Shown one piece after another: positions 7,485 through 14,951 of a stretch of DNA of 19,077 nucleotides. The notes beneath the pieces are model-generated. The model saw only the letters and a program-made list of their open reading frames with translations. It searched no databases and was not told the origin of the DNA. Position 1 is the first letter of the stretch; each line of letters opens with the position of its first letter. A program made the position numbers and the translations under genes. This stretch comes from Willaertia magna (lineage: Eukaryota; Heterolobosea; Eutetramitea; Acrasida; Naegleriidae), in NCBI GenBank assembly GCA_902984215.1, contig CADWAF010000435.1, forward strand, positions 1 through 19,077, in the 5' to 3' direction.

Positions 7485-8709
7485 ATGAAACGATTGAAAG
7501 AAAGAGTTACAAGAGAAGATATTAATAAAATTTTAATAAAAGCTCTTTCCATTAATCAAAATCTAATTCATGTCATTTCAGATGACTTAAATTTTAATTA
7601 TAAATTTCTTTCTGAATCAACAGGTGTCGTTAATGAAATTTATGTTATTGAACTACTTTCTAATATAATAAATTCTTAAAGTACAGACCTGTAATAATCC
7701 TTATTTAGCAAAACATTTAAAAACTATTAATGAAGTGACAGTAATGAAATTTATGAAAGAAAATAACATTTGTCCAGTCCCACAAATTTATGATTTTGAT
7801 GCTTTTGGAGCGACAATAGGATATGAATATATTTTAATGGAAAAAATTAATGGAACTACTTTGGCAGCGTTTTACAATGATTTATCATTTCAGGAGAAAA
7901 AGTATTGGTTACTTGAAGTTAAAAATGTGTTGGAAAGAATTAATAATTTAAATATTGAAGTTACAGAAGTGACAGAGATTGTTGTAAACTCTAACAATAT
8001 TGAAAACACTACAGGAGAAAACATAGACTTAAACTATAAAACAGTAACGAATAGTGGTGCTGATAATAACAAATGGTTTGGTGGATGTTTTCATAAATTA
8101 AAGATGATTGATAAGTTAAATAATAAAGTACAAGCTACTATTGGACCACATATTGAAATAAAAACAGGTCCGTTTCAAATGCCAGAATTATATTTAAAAT
8201 CGCAGTTTGAATTTTGGCATCCAAAATTAAAAGAAACACAACAAGGTAGATTTAAACATTTACTTCCCTTACTTACAGAATATATTAAAAAGAATTTAAC
8301 AATTAATAATACCATAACAGATGCAAGGAATAATAATGTACGTGCAGTACTCTGTCACACTGATTTAAATCCAGGAAATATTATTGTAGATAGAGAGAAT
8401 AAGAAAATAGTTGGAATAATAGATTGGGAATTCGCTACATTATCGGTTTTAGAAGAAGCTTTAAAATTATTGTTAGTTAATTCTTGGTGTAACGATAAGG
8501 AAACTACTGAACACTTTCCACTTCTTTTTGAACAATCAGATTTGATTTCTGATCAACATCACAAATTAATGATGAAACACGTTGATTTATTGATTCAAGT
8601 AATTATTTTATGTTTATATAAATTTTGGTTTCCTCCTGAACTAATAGAAGCGTCAGAACAATATGCAGATAACGCTTTAAATAAGATAATGAAAATATGT
8701 AAAGATTAA
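7485..8709 (+). CDS. APH/choline-kinase-like phosphotransferase (probable two-exon gene)
   Basis: This is a protein-kinase-like small-molecule phosphotransferase of the aminoglycoside/choline kinase superfamily. The proposed product is 393 aa (exons 7485-7643 and 7687-8709). After an N-terminal helix and KFLSESTGVVNEIY, the second exon gives NPYLAKHLKTINEVTVMKFM, NICPVPQIYDFD, the hinge YILMEKINGTTL, and the catalytic loop CHTDLNPGNIIV (H277, D279, N284), then the metal-binding IIDWE (D299). An Asn/Thr-rich insert lies at about residues 145-180. The first ATG with an A-rich context was chosen; earlier in-frame codons are not ATG. The beta-3 strand that should carry the ATP-binding Lys is missing or altered at the exon junction, so either the splice model is imperfect or the gene is damaged. 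The substrate cannot be deduced. Confidence 0.75.
7644..7686 (+). other. tentative 43-nt intron in the kinase gene
   Basis: A stop at 7677-7679 separates two frames that clearly belong to one kinase. GTTATT at 7644 and TACAG at 7686 give an in-frame join of a size matching the PEX10 intron, and CTAAT inside resembles a branch site. The donor is not GTAAGT, and the join removes the residues that look like beta-3 (YVIEL), so a frameshift remains possible. Confidence 0.45.
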
Positions 8710-9173
8710 TTACTAAAATAAAACAAAATGAAAGGCAGCATTAGAGACAATTAACCTTCTTAATGACATTCCCAAAACATAATCTTGGTTATTCGTGGTC
8801 TACTACAAACAAGCGAAATTCTAATTTTGCACGTTACGTAAATGGCTCATGTTTCTAGTTGACGTTCAAGTGGTGAAATTGGAGGGGCACTTACTAATTT
8901 CCCACCGTTCATTAGCTTTTTGGCCCATTTTTATGGTCGAAAATCTGTTTTGTAACAATCAACATAATTTTCACATCAACTTTAGGGAAATATCGACCTC
9001 GGTCTATTAAAAAGGAGTGGCCATTGGCTCTTATAAAGTGGTAACAATTCTAATCGTTAGGTTTAATTTTAGAATTGAGTGGATATTAACACAATATCTT
9101 CAAGGATACTCCCACGTGGTTGCGTAAAATTATAATTAAGAAAAAATTAATCCATTCAATAATATTAATAACA
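8710..9173. promoter_or_regulatory. 464-bp gene-free interval with palindromic sites
   Basis: No convincing coding sequence was found here. The interval has clearly more G+C than the other intergenic regions. It contains an 8-bp palindrome TTACGTAA (8834-8841), a CACGTG hexamer (9113-9118), and a 9-bp inverted repeat CAATTCTAA/TTAGAATTG (9045-9053 and 9069-9077). It most likely holds the 3' flank of the kinase gene and an extended promoter of the following gene. TTACGTAA and CACGTG match classical bZIP and bHLH/bZIP sites in other eukaryotes; function here is inferred. An unrecognised noncoding RNA cannot be excluded. Confidence 0.4.
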
Positions 9174-9617
9174 ATGAAGTACCCAGTTAAAAGAGTTTCT
9201 GTTGTTGACAATAAATTCCAACGCTTCAAGCGAGTTGTTCTAAGAAGGCAGCATGTAAGCATGTATGGTGGTAGAAGTAATGACAGCGAGTTTAAATCTC
9301 AACAACATGCAGAATACCAACACACTAACGAATATGAGGAAAAGGCTAGAGCTGTAATTGAAAATGTTAAACAAATAATTGAAAATACATGTGGTAAGAA
9401 ATGTTTAGGTTTGACAGATGCAGATGCTCAATACATTAGCCAGAACATTCTAAGTAATGATAATTTTAGAAAAACAGTGAAACAAAATACAAATAACTTA
9501 CAGTTTTATTTCTTCCCAAAAATAGAAAATAATTATACAAAAGATTATATTGCTATAATTTATAAACATAATAATGAAAATAATTTTGCAACAACTTATT
9601 TCTCAGTACTTATATAA
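9174..9617 (+). CDS. small hypothetical protein (147 aa)
   Basis: I do not recognise this protein firmly. The preferred start is the first ATG of the frame; upstream codons are not ATG. The N-terminal 40 residues are basic (KYPVKRVSVVDNKFQRFKRV), followed by a hydrophilic segment and a helical stretch YEEKARAVIENVKQIIENTC. The C-terminal part has strand-like segments (LQFYFFPK, DYIAIIYKH) and ends TYFSVLI. The helix-then-strands order and ending are faintly reminiscent of Tctex1-type dynein light chains, but the match is too weak for a call. Base use shifts inside the gene: the first half has more G+C and the last third is A/T-rich. It ends 45 bp before the convergent FxFG-repeat gene. Confidence 0.6.
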   Translation: MKYPVKRVSVVDNKFQRFKRVVLRRQHVSMYGGRSNDSEFKSQQHAEYQHTNEYEEKARAVIENVKQIIENTCGKKCLGLTDADAQYISQNILSNDNFRKTVKQNTNNLQFYFFPKIENNYTKDYIAIIYKHNNENNFATTYFSVLI

Positions 9618-9662
9618 TTTGTAAAATATTGTAGAATATTATAAAAAATTGTAACCAATAAT

Positions 9663-11264
9663 TTACATTTTACAAAGTTTCATTGCTTCTTCTAAAAACT
9701 TAAATTTATCTTGAATTTCAATCTCTTTAATAAAATCATATTCCTTGTCATTAAATAAACAAGTATTTATTTTTAAATAAGTGGATGCATCATTTAAGTT
9801 TTTTAATTCATTTAAAATGGTAAATAAATAATTAATACTATTCATTTTATAGTTAGAATCATAATGTTTTAATAATAAATAAATTAAATTTATAATTTTA
9901 AATAATTTTGGATAAAAAATATCTTTACTTAAAAAACTATCCTTTGCAATAAATAATTTTAATAATTCATTTACAAATGAATCTTCTTTAAATAATTCAT
10001 TACAATTCTTTAAATTATTTATAATTACATTTTTATCTAATTCTTCTTGTAATAAAATTAAAATCATTTTCTTTAAATCCATTAAATTTTTAAACTTTTC
10101 AATAAAATATAAATTTTGTAAAAAATTTTTAACAGCTCTTACTTCACTAATATTTGCTAACTGACTTTGTAAACAAGTTGTATCAATCCCATAATTTTCA
10201 TATAATTTAAGTAATTCAATATATTCATTTATATATTCTTCACCACCAATTGAAATATCTAATGAAATATTTTCAAGTCCATATAAACTTTTAATCATTT
10301 TCTTAATAATTTCTATATTTGTATCTTTTGTGCATTCAATAATTATTTTAAATTTAATATTTTCATTATTATTTTTAATTAATAAATCATCTAAAACTGT
10401 AGATTGTGAACAAATAATAAAAGAATGTCCATAAATATGTGAAATATAACTTTTTGTATCTTTATCAATAAATTCAATCTGTAAATCATAAAAGGCTTGA
10501 TTACCATCATTCATATTAACATCGTCACTCATATTATTATTATTAACAAAATTATTATTTTGTTCATTCTTTTCAAATGTCATCTCTTCATTTTCAGAAG
10601 GTAAACAAAGTGTTGGGATAGGTAATGAAATATTTAATGAAATTAAAGGTAATTCAGCTTTATCACCAAAATAAAAACCTCCTTCTTTAGGTAAAGTAAT
10701 ATTTGACGATGATCCAAAATCAAAACTAAACTTGGAATTACTGTTTGTTTCATTTGGAGCGAATGAAAAACCACCTACATCACTACTATTGGTACTCGTT
10801 GTTGTAGTGCTAGTTGGTGGTGGGCCGAAAGAGAAACCCGTTGTTGCAGTTGGGGCTGTAGTTGTAGGAGGAGGACCAAATGAAAAACCTCCTACATTAC
10901 TGTTAGGGGTAGCATTGTTATTGATTGTTGTTGATGGTGTTCCGAAAGAGAAACCTGTGGTTGAGTCATTGATAGTTGTTGTTGTAGGACCAAAGGAAAA
11001 ACCACCAGAGATGTTATTATTGGTTGTTGGTGTTGAACCGAAAGAAAAACCTGTTGAAGGCTGTGTGGAAGGAGCTGTAGTTGTTGGAGCGAATGAAAAT
11101 GTACCTACATTAGTGTTAGAAGTGTCATTGTTGGTCGTTGATGGAGTTCCGAAAGAGAAACCTGTTGTTGTTGAAGGTTGTGTGGAAGACGTACCGAAAC
11201 CTGTTGTAGTTGATGATGTTGATCCAAATGAAAAATCATCGTTACCTTTTGTACTTCCAAACAT
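9663..11264 (-). CDS. FxFG-repeat nucleoporin-like protein with a BTB/POZ-like C-terminal region
   Basis: The 533-residue protein starts with about 200 residues of nucleoporin-type repeats: at least seven FSFG cores plus FSFA, FYFG, FDFG and GFG variants, separated by Thr/Ser/Asn/Pro spacers. Such repeats line the nuclear pore and bind transport receptors. An acidic, Asn-rich linker (about 225-255) follows. Residues 258-371 look like a BTB/POZ fold: LQIEFIDKDTKSYI, GHSFIICSQSTVLDDLL, then IKKMIKSLYG and EYIELLKLYENYGIDTTCL. The rest is alpha-helical and could be BACK-like. No known Nup54/58/62 coiled-coil region is visible. FxFG plus BTB is not a standard nucleoporin layout, so this may be a lineage-specific pore-associated adaptor. 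The repeats are certain; the BTB call is moderate. Confidence 0.75.
   Translation of the reverse strand: MFGSTKGNDDFSFGSTSSTTTGFGTSSTQPSTTTGFSFGTPSTTNNDTSNTNVGTFSFAPTTTAPSTQPSTGFSFGSTPTTNNNISGGFSFGPTTTTINDSTTGFSFGTPSTTINNNATPNSNVGGFSFGPPPTTTAPTATTGFSFGPPPTSTTTTSTNSSDVGGFSFAPNETNSNSKFSFDFGSSSNITLPKEGGFYFGDKAELPLISLNISLPIPTLCLPSENEEMTFEKNEQNNNFVNNNNMSDDVNMNDGNQAFYDLQIEFIDKDTKSYISHIYGHSFIICSQSTVLDDLLIKNNNENIKFKIIIECTKDTNIEIIKKMIKSLYGLENISLDISIGGEEYINEYIELLKLYENYGIDTTCLQSQLANISEVRAVKNFLQNLYFIEKFKNLMDLKKMILILLQEELDKNVIINNLKNCNELFKEDSFVNELLKLFIAKDSFLSKDIFYPKLFKIINLIYLLLKHYDSNYKMNSINYLFTILNELKNLNDASTYLKINTCLFNDKEYDFIKEIEIQDKFKFLEEAMKLCKM
10665..11264 (-). repeat. FxFG-encoding repeat region
   Basis: Degenerate tandem units encode Gly-Phe-Ser-Phe-Gly followed by Pro/Thr/Asn-rich spacers. 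The biased codon use also leaves long open frames on the opposite strand, which are not genes. Confidence 0.85.
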
Positions 11265-11454
11265 TATACTGATCTACTTAATTTTTTGTTCTGGTATTTC
11301 TTCTTCGCTTATCCTAAAAACCATTATTTTCTCCACCCGTGAGTGGAATTCTTGCAAAAAGCGTTTGCGCAAATGAATTCTCTTGTTACCAATTCCAATC
11401 AACAAACAAATGTGAAGTCATGTTGTAAAGTAAACTTCCAGATTTGTAATGGAA

Positions 11455-11525
11455 GCGTCGATGGTTTAGTGGTAGAATGCAGCGTTGCCATCGCTGCGAC
11501 CCGGGTTCGATTCCCGGTCGACGCA
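11455..11525 (+). tRNA. tRNA-Gly (anticodon GCC)
   Basis: A 71-nt cloverleaf: acceptor GCGTCGA pairs with TCGACGC, discriminator A. The D-arm region is GGTTTAGTGGTAGAAT. The anticodon stem CAGCG/CGCTG encloses the loop TTGCCAT, giving GCC. The T arm is CCGGG-TTCGATT-CCCGG. No intron and no encoded CCA. The A box TGGTTTAGTGG and the B box GGTTCGATTCC match Pol III promoter consensus. A run of five T at 11529-11533 is the likely terminator. It sits between the FxFG-repeat gene (-) and the next protein gene (+). Confidence 0.97.
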
Positions 11526-11528
11526 TTA

Positions 11529-11533
11529 TTTTT
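11529..11533 (+). terminator. Pol III terminator of tRNA-Gly
   Basis: Five consecutive T begin three bases after the tRNA discriminator base, the usual Pol III stop signal. Confidence 0.7.
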
Positions 11534-11585
11534 AAACCATATTTTACAATTTTTCTGAGTTCTTCAACAACCCCGAAAGAAAAAA

Positions 11586-12494
11586 ATGTTAAAATCCAAA
11601 GCTAATAGCATTCTTCTAAATCCTAACCAATCTTCACTAACAAAATACGGGTGTATCCATAACAATACTTTTCATTCATTTGAACAAGTAATTGACTCAA
11701 ATACCAATGCAGTAACTTATCAATTAATAATTCCTTCAATAAATATTAATCATCATAGTTTTTCAATATTTATTTTAAATCCAAATATGGTAATACCAAA
11801 TACTACAAGTTTAATTTATTTAAATAAAGAAAATTATTTAGGAAATTTAAATATAAATAATAAAAGTTTACAATTTGAATATTTTTATTTACCTTATTTA
11901 ATTATTACAATTAAAGAAATGAATACAATTATATTTAATTCATTAAAATTTGAAAAAGATAAAAATATTGAAAATTTAAATGAAATTAAAAATTTAATTT
12001 ATGAAAATTTAAATTTAAATAAAATTAATTTCTTTTTAAAAAATAAAGAAATTGATTTAAATGAATTTGATTTAATTAAAAAATTAAAAGAAGAAAATTT
12101 AAATATTAAAAATAATCAATTTCAAAGATTTAAAGCAATTTTAAATATTCAAATTAAAGATTTAAATGATAAAATTTATTTTAAACTTAAAAATTTAAAT
12201 TTACCAAAAACTGATAAAGAAGAAGTTTTATTAAAATGGGCAAATGATTTTTTAATTTATTTAGAAAATGAAATTATTTTTAAATTTTTTAATTTATATG
12301 AAAGTGTTAATATTTTAAAAAATTATATAAATAAAGAAATTAATGATATTTCTAAATTTAAATCAAATATAATTTTATTATTAGAATTAATTCAAGATAA
12401 AGCATTAGATAAAATTACAAAAATAGAAATTGTAAACGAAAGAAAAGAATTAAATTTAAAAATTAAAAATTATTTATTCATTTTTCAAAATTAA
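11586..12494 (+). CDS. hypothetical protein, possibly ubiquitin-like plus BAG domain
   Basis: The 302-residue product is extremely rich in Asn, Lys, Leu, Ile and Phe because the gene is almost pure A/T. Residues 1-100 look like a beta-rich unknown region. Residues 105-165 contain NLNEIKNLIYENLNL, INFFLKNKEIDLNEFDLIKKL, a layout similar to ubiquitin-like domains. The C-terminal 100 residues form three predicted helices, ending with ILLLELIQDKALDKITKIEI and NERKELNLKIKNYL, which resembles the last BAG helices (LD.I, then R.RK). A BAG1-like Hsp70 nucleotide-exchange cofactor is therefore possible. Composition bias can create chance similarity, so this is a weak call. The ATG follows a run of A. 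The last 21 bp overlap the convergent TMEM42-like gene. Confidence 0.6.
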   Translation: MLKSKANSILLNPNQSSLTKYGCIHNNTFHSFEQVIDSNTNAVTYQLIIPSININHHSFSIFILNPNMVIPNTTSLIYLNKENYLGNLNINNKSLQFEYFYLPYLIITIKEMNTIIFNSLKFEKDKNIENLNEIKNLIYENLNLNKINFFLKNKEIDLNEFDLIKKLKEENLNIKNNQFQRFKAILNIQIKDLNDKIYFKLKNLNLPKTDKEEVLLKWANDFLIYLENEIIFKFFNLYESVNILKNYINKEINDISKFKSNIILLLELIQDKALDKITKIEIVNERKELNLKIKNYLFIFQN

Positions 12495-12848
12495 AAACAA
12501 TCCAAAAAATATAAAAATATTTCCAATCATCCAATTTAAAGATAAATATTCAGAAAATAAAAGTATCCCAAATATAGAAGTACTTAAAAAATTAATAGAT
12601 AAACCTAAAATATTTGCTGTTAAGGTAGAAAGTCCTTTTAATGCATTAATTTGAAAATGTATCATTCCAATGGTTAAAATTAAATTTAAAATAAAATAAA
12701 TTAAAAATAAATAATAATTTTCTTCTTTTAATGAAATACTCATGTATTTTCCGAATACTGAAGAAATACTTGCTAAAAATCCTCCTATAAAACTAAAGAT
12801 TATGTATTTCATGTTATTTTTTTTATTTATAATTCTTTTTATTTTCAT
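12474..12848 (-). CDS. TMEM42-like small membrane protein (drug/metabolite transporter superfamily)
   Basis: The 124-residue protein has four predicted membrane segments: IIFSFIGGFLASISSVFGKY, YLFLIYFILNLILTIGMIHF, TANILGLSINFLSTSIFG and NWMIGNIFIFFGLFLIL. The pattern of small residues plus FGK in helix 1, ALKGLSTLTAN, and LLFSEYLSLNWMIGN matches TMEM42/EamA-type half-transporters, which carry one four-helix unit. The function of TMEM42 is not established. The N-terminus is basic. The ATG at 12848 was chosen; frame codons upstream are not ATG, and another ATG lies 12 codons downstream. It ends Lys-Asn-Glu, with its stop inside the opposite-strand gene. Confidence 0.7.
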   Translation of the reverse strand: MKIKRIINKKNNMKYIIFSFIGGFLASISSVFGKYMSISLKEENYYLFLIYFILNLILTIGMIHFQINALKGLSTLTANILGLSINFLSTSIFGILLFSEYLSLNWMIGNIFIFFGLFLILKNE

Positions 12849-13011
12849 CTTCTTACTACCTGGTAATGACAAGAAGATGTTGTAGCAAAGATGGTATGAT
12901 TATATAATTCACAGTTGTTTGGTCTGTTACTTGCTTGTTAATTTTGATTAGAAAATCATGTTACTGGTTTCCGATTAGGTCTTATCCAAGCCTAAAAACA
13001 AAAAAGAAAAA
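12849..13011. promoter_or_regulatory. divergent promoter region between the TMEM42-like and resolvase genes
   Basis: This 163-bp interval has a more mixed base composition in the middle and an A-rich stretch directly before the right-hand ATG. No specific site is recognised. Confidence 0.4.
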
Positions 13012-14013
13012 ATGTTAAAAACTAACAGTTTGGCTAGAAAAATTTTACATTGCTCTAATTATTCTTGTACAAAATTAAATCACTTTGTCGCTTTTACTAA
13101 CTTTAATAATAATACTAATAATTATTTATTATTTCTTACACATAAAATAACACAACAACAACAATATAATAAAACTTATTTTCTCGGATTAGATATCTCT
13201 TCCGTAAAGACTGGTTTTAGTGTTTTAAATGAAGATGGTAAAGTACTGGAATGTGGTATAATAAACACAAAAGAACATAATAATAACATTCAAGAATATG
13301 GTTCAATAATGAAAAGACATTTCCAAGAACTAGCTCAAAAATATGATAATAAAGAAGAAGAAGATATTGAATGGATTGTTGGTGCAGAGGATTTTATGCT
13401 TCGTTATAATAAAAATTCAAGTTCATCAACAATAACAAAATTAGCAAATTGTAATACATTAACTTGTTATGAATGTATGAATGAATTAAAAGTTAAAAAA
13501 TTATTAAAATTTAATGTTAATAATGTTAGATCTTTTTTTCAAATTAAAAGTAATAAAAAAGATATTAAGAAAGATGTATTTATTGCTGTAAAACATTTAT
13601 TACCAAATAATTATAATATTAGGATAAATAAACTTGGTAAAATACATGAATCTAATTATGATGTAACTGATTCTTTATTAATTGGTTTATTTAGTTTTGT
13701 AAAATTTCATGTTTGTGAAGTTAATTTTAAGAAATTATCTACTTTATTAAATGAAATGAAAGATAGAAAGAATTTTATTAAAGATTTTTTATCTGTTTGT
13801 CCACAAAGTAAGGAAATTGAAGAATTATCTGAAAATGAAAAGATTAGACATTTTATTGAGAATTATGAAACAGTCAGACATTTTTTATTTACAAAATTTA
13901 AAAGTAAATTACAATTGGAATATACAAAGAAATTTAATATAGTGTATCAATTAGATACTAGTAATACTATTGATAGCAATAATAATATTAAGGATACTAA
14001 AATGTCTCAATAA
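13012..14013 (+). CDS. RuvC/Cce1-like RNase H-fold resolvase, probably mitochondrial
   Basis: The 333-residue protein has an N-terminus rich in Lys/Arg/Ser/Asn and poor in acids (MLKTNSLARKILHCSN), consistent with a mitochondrial presequence. The RNase H-like core starts at about residue 57: YFLGLDISSVKTGFSVL with D61, an Asp-plus-small-residue strand typical of RuvC. A second acidic residue lies in IVGAED (E126), and the C-terminal motif YDVTDSLLIGLFSF supplies D217 and D220. This D-E-D-D arrangement matches Holliday-junction resolvases (RuvC, yeast Cce1). A helical, basic region (about 150-210) lies between. The C-terminal 100 residues are helical and unrecognised. The likely role is resolving branched mitochondrial DNA. 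The fold is well supported by motif order; substrate and location are inference. Confidence 0.68.
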   Translation: MLKTNSLARKILHCSNYSCTKLNHFVAFTNFNNNTNNYLLFLTHKITQQQQYNKTYFLGLDISSVKTGFSVLNEDGKVLECGIINTKEHNNNIQEYGSIMKRHFQELAQKYDNKEEEDIEWIVGAEDFMLRYNKNSSSSTITKLANCNTLTCYECMNELKVKKLLKFNVNNVRSFFQIKSNKKDIKKDVFIAVKHLLPNNYNIRINKLGKIHESNYDVTDSLLIGLFSFVKFHVCEVNFKKLSTLLNEMKDRKNFIKDFLSVCPQSKEIEELSENEKIRHFIENYETVRHFLFTKFKSKLQLEYTKKFNIVYQLDTSNTIDSNNNIKDTKMSQ

Positions 14014-14112
14014 ACAATTATTAATAAACAAATCATTGATTAATTTATTGTTTGTAATTTAATGTTAAATCAAGCTTTCTCTTAGTGTCAATTGGAATTT
14101 TTAGAGTTAAAA

Positions 14113-14832
14113 ATGAGTGAAACAGATCCTCTGTTGGAGTTTGAGGATAATTATCAACCGGGAAGTGATGATAGAGGAACTGTTGATAATATTAATACAT
14201 CGGAAAGGGGTAGAGATAATAATAGAGTAAATAACAATAATAGAGAAGAGGAAATTGATATTGAAGATTTGGATGAAGAAGATTATAATAGATTATTTAA
14301 TGATGATATTGAATCTAGGCTTTGGGAAAATGATTCTTCTTATTTAATTGCAGTATCTCCAAAGATATTTGAAAATAATAGAATAAGATTAAAAGTAATT
14401 TTAGGTTATAGAGTACAATCTGTTGTTCATGGTTTACCTTCACCGTATGATTCCGATAATGCAGCAGTGGCAGGACATTTACTTCCTTATGATAGATATA
14501 ATAGAAGAAGGCTTTATCAATCTTTATATATGAATGATAGATTAAATAGAATGTCACCTGAAGAGTTTAATCAATTACCTGAACATCAACAACGAAAGAT
14601 TTTAAGAGAAAGATTTTTAAGAAAAAGAATGGAAGAAAGAAGAAATTTAAAGGACTCATTGACTGAAGATTCAAGGTCAATTTATGGTCAAAGAAGAAGA
14701 CAATTTGATTCTGAACCTTTATCTTGGTATAACTTTTTCAACTGGGCAACAAGAAACATGAATCAAGTAGGTTGGAAAAGTATTCTTGGTATAATTGCCT
14801 TTGTATTTGGACTTTATAGATCTACTCGTTAA
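14113..14832 (+). CDS. hypothetical tail-anchored protein (239 aa)
   Basis: I do not recognise the soluble part. The first ATG in frame, preceded by an A-run, gives MSETDPLLEFED, which includes an acidic dileucine-like motif. Residues 12-60 are acidic and Asn-rich. A middle segment (YLIAVSPKIFENNRIRLKVI, GYRVQSVVHGLPSPYD) looks folded, and residues 130-190 are strongly basic with many Arg. The final residues, WKSILGIIAFVFGLYRSTR, form one short hydrophobic segment followed by a basic tip. This is the usual layout of a tail-anchored protein; the short helix and basic tail favour the mitochondrial outer membrane or peroxisome over the ER. It is transcribed in the same direction as its neighbours, 99 bp after the resolvase gene. 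Confidence 0.7.
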   Translation: MSETDPLLEFEDNYQPGSDDRGTVDNINTSERGRDNNRVNNNNREEEIDIEDLDEEDYNRLFNDDIESRLWENDSSYLIAVSPKIFENNRIRLKVILGYRVQSVVHGLPSPYDSDNAAVAGHLLPYDRYNRRRLYQSLYMNDRLNRMSPEEFNQLPEHQQRKILRERFLRKRMEERRNLKDSLTEDSRSIYGQRRRQFDSEPLSWYNFFNWATRNMNQVGWKSILGIIAFVFGLYRSTR

Positions 14833-14857
14833 TATCTTGAACATGTACAAAGATGTC

Positions 14858-14875
14858 AACTACATTCCAGTAGTT
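14858..14875. repeat. small hairpin in the 3' flank of the tail-anchored protein gene
   Basis: AACTAC and GTAGTT pair perfectly around a 6-nt loop, 25 bp after the stop codon. It could be a 3' UTR element or chance in an A/T-rich interval. Confidence 0.3.
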
Positions 14876-14951
14876 TTGATAGTATTGATATTAGTGCAAT
14901 GACTTTGATAAGAGGAATAGAACTCCATTTGATTTTATTAGGCTTAAAAAA

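Noticed and set aside
8847..8912. 21-codon ATG frame on the - strand (MNGGKLVSAPPISPLERQLE)
   Set aside because: The composition looks protein-like and it contains a GTAAGT, but it is too short and has no supporting neighbouring exon.
9174..9617. Tctex1-type dynein light chain
   Set aside because: Only the helix-strand order and the terminal SVLI are suggestive; no diagnostic motif could be aligned.
10732..11376. Long open frame on the + strand (214 codons) with a regular Pro-Lys-Glu-Lys-Pro pattern
   Set aside because: It is the antisense of the FxFG repeats; the periodicity comes from the repeat codons, and it begins with a non-ATG codon.
11343..11558. Open frame of 71 codons across the tRNA region
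   Set aside because: It reads through the tRNA-Gly gene and starts with a non-ATG codon.
14315..14557. 80-codon open frame on the - strand
   Set aside because: Antisense to the tail-anchored protein, with no protein-like motif.
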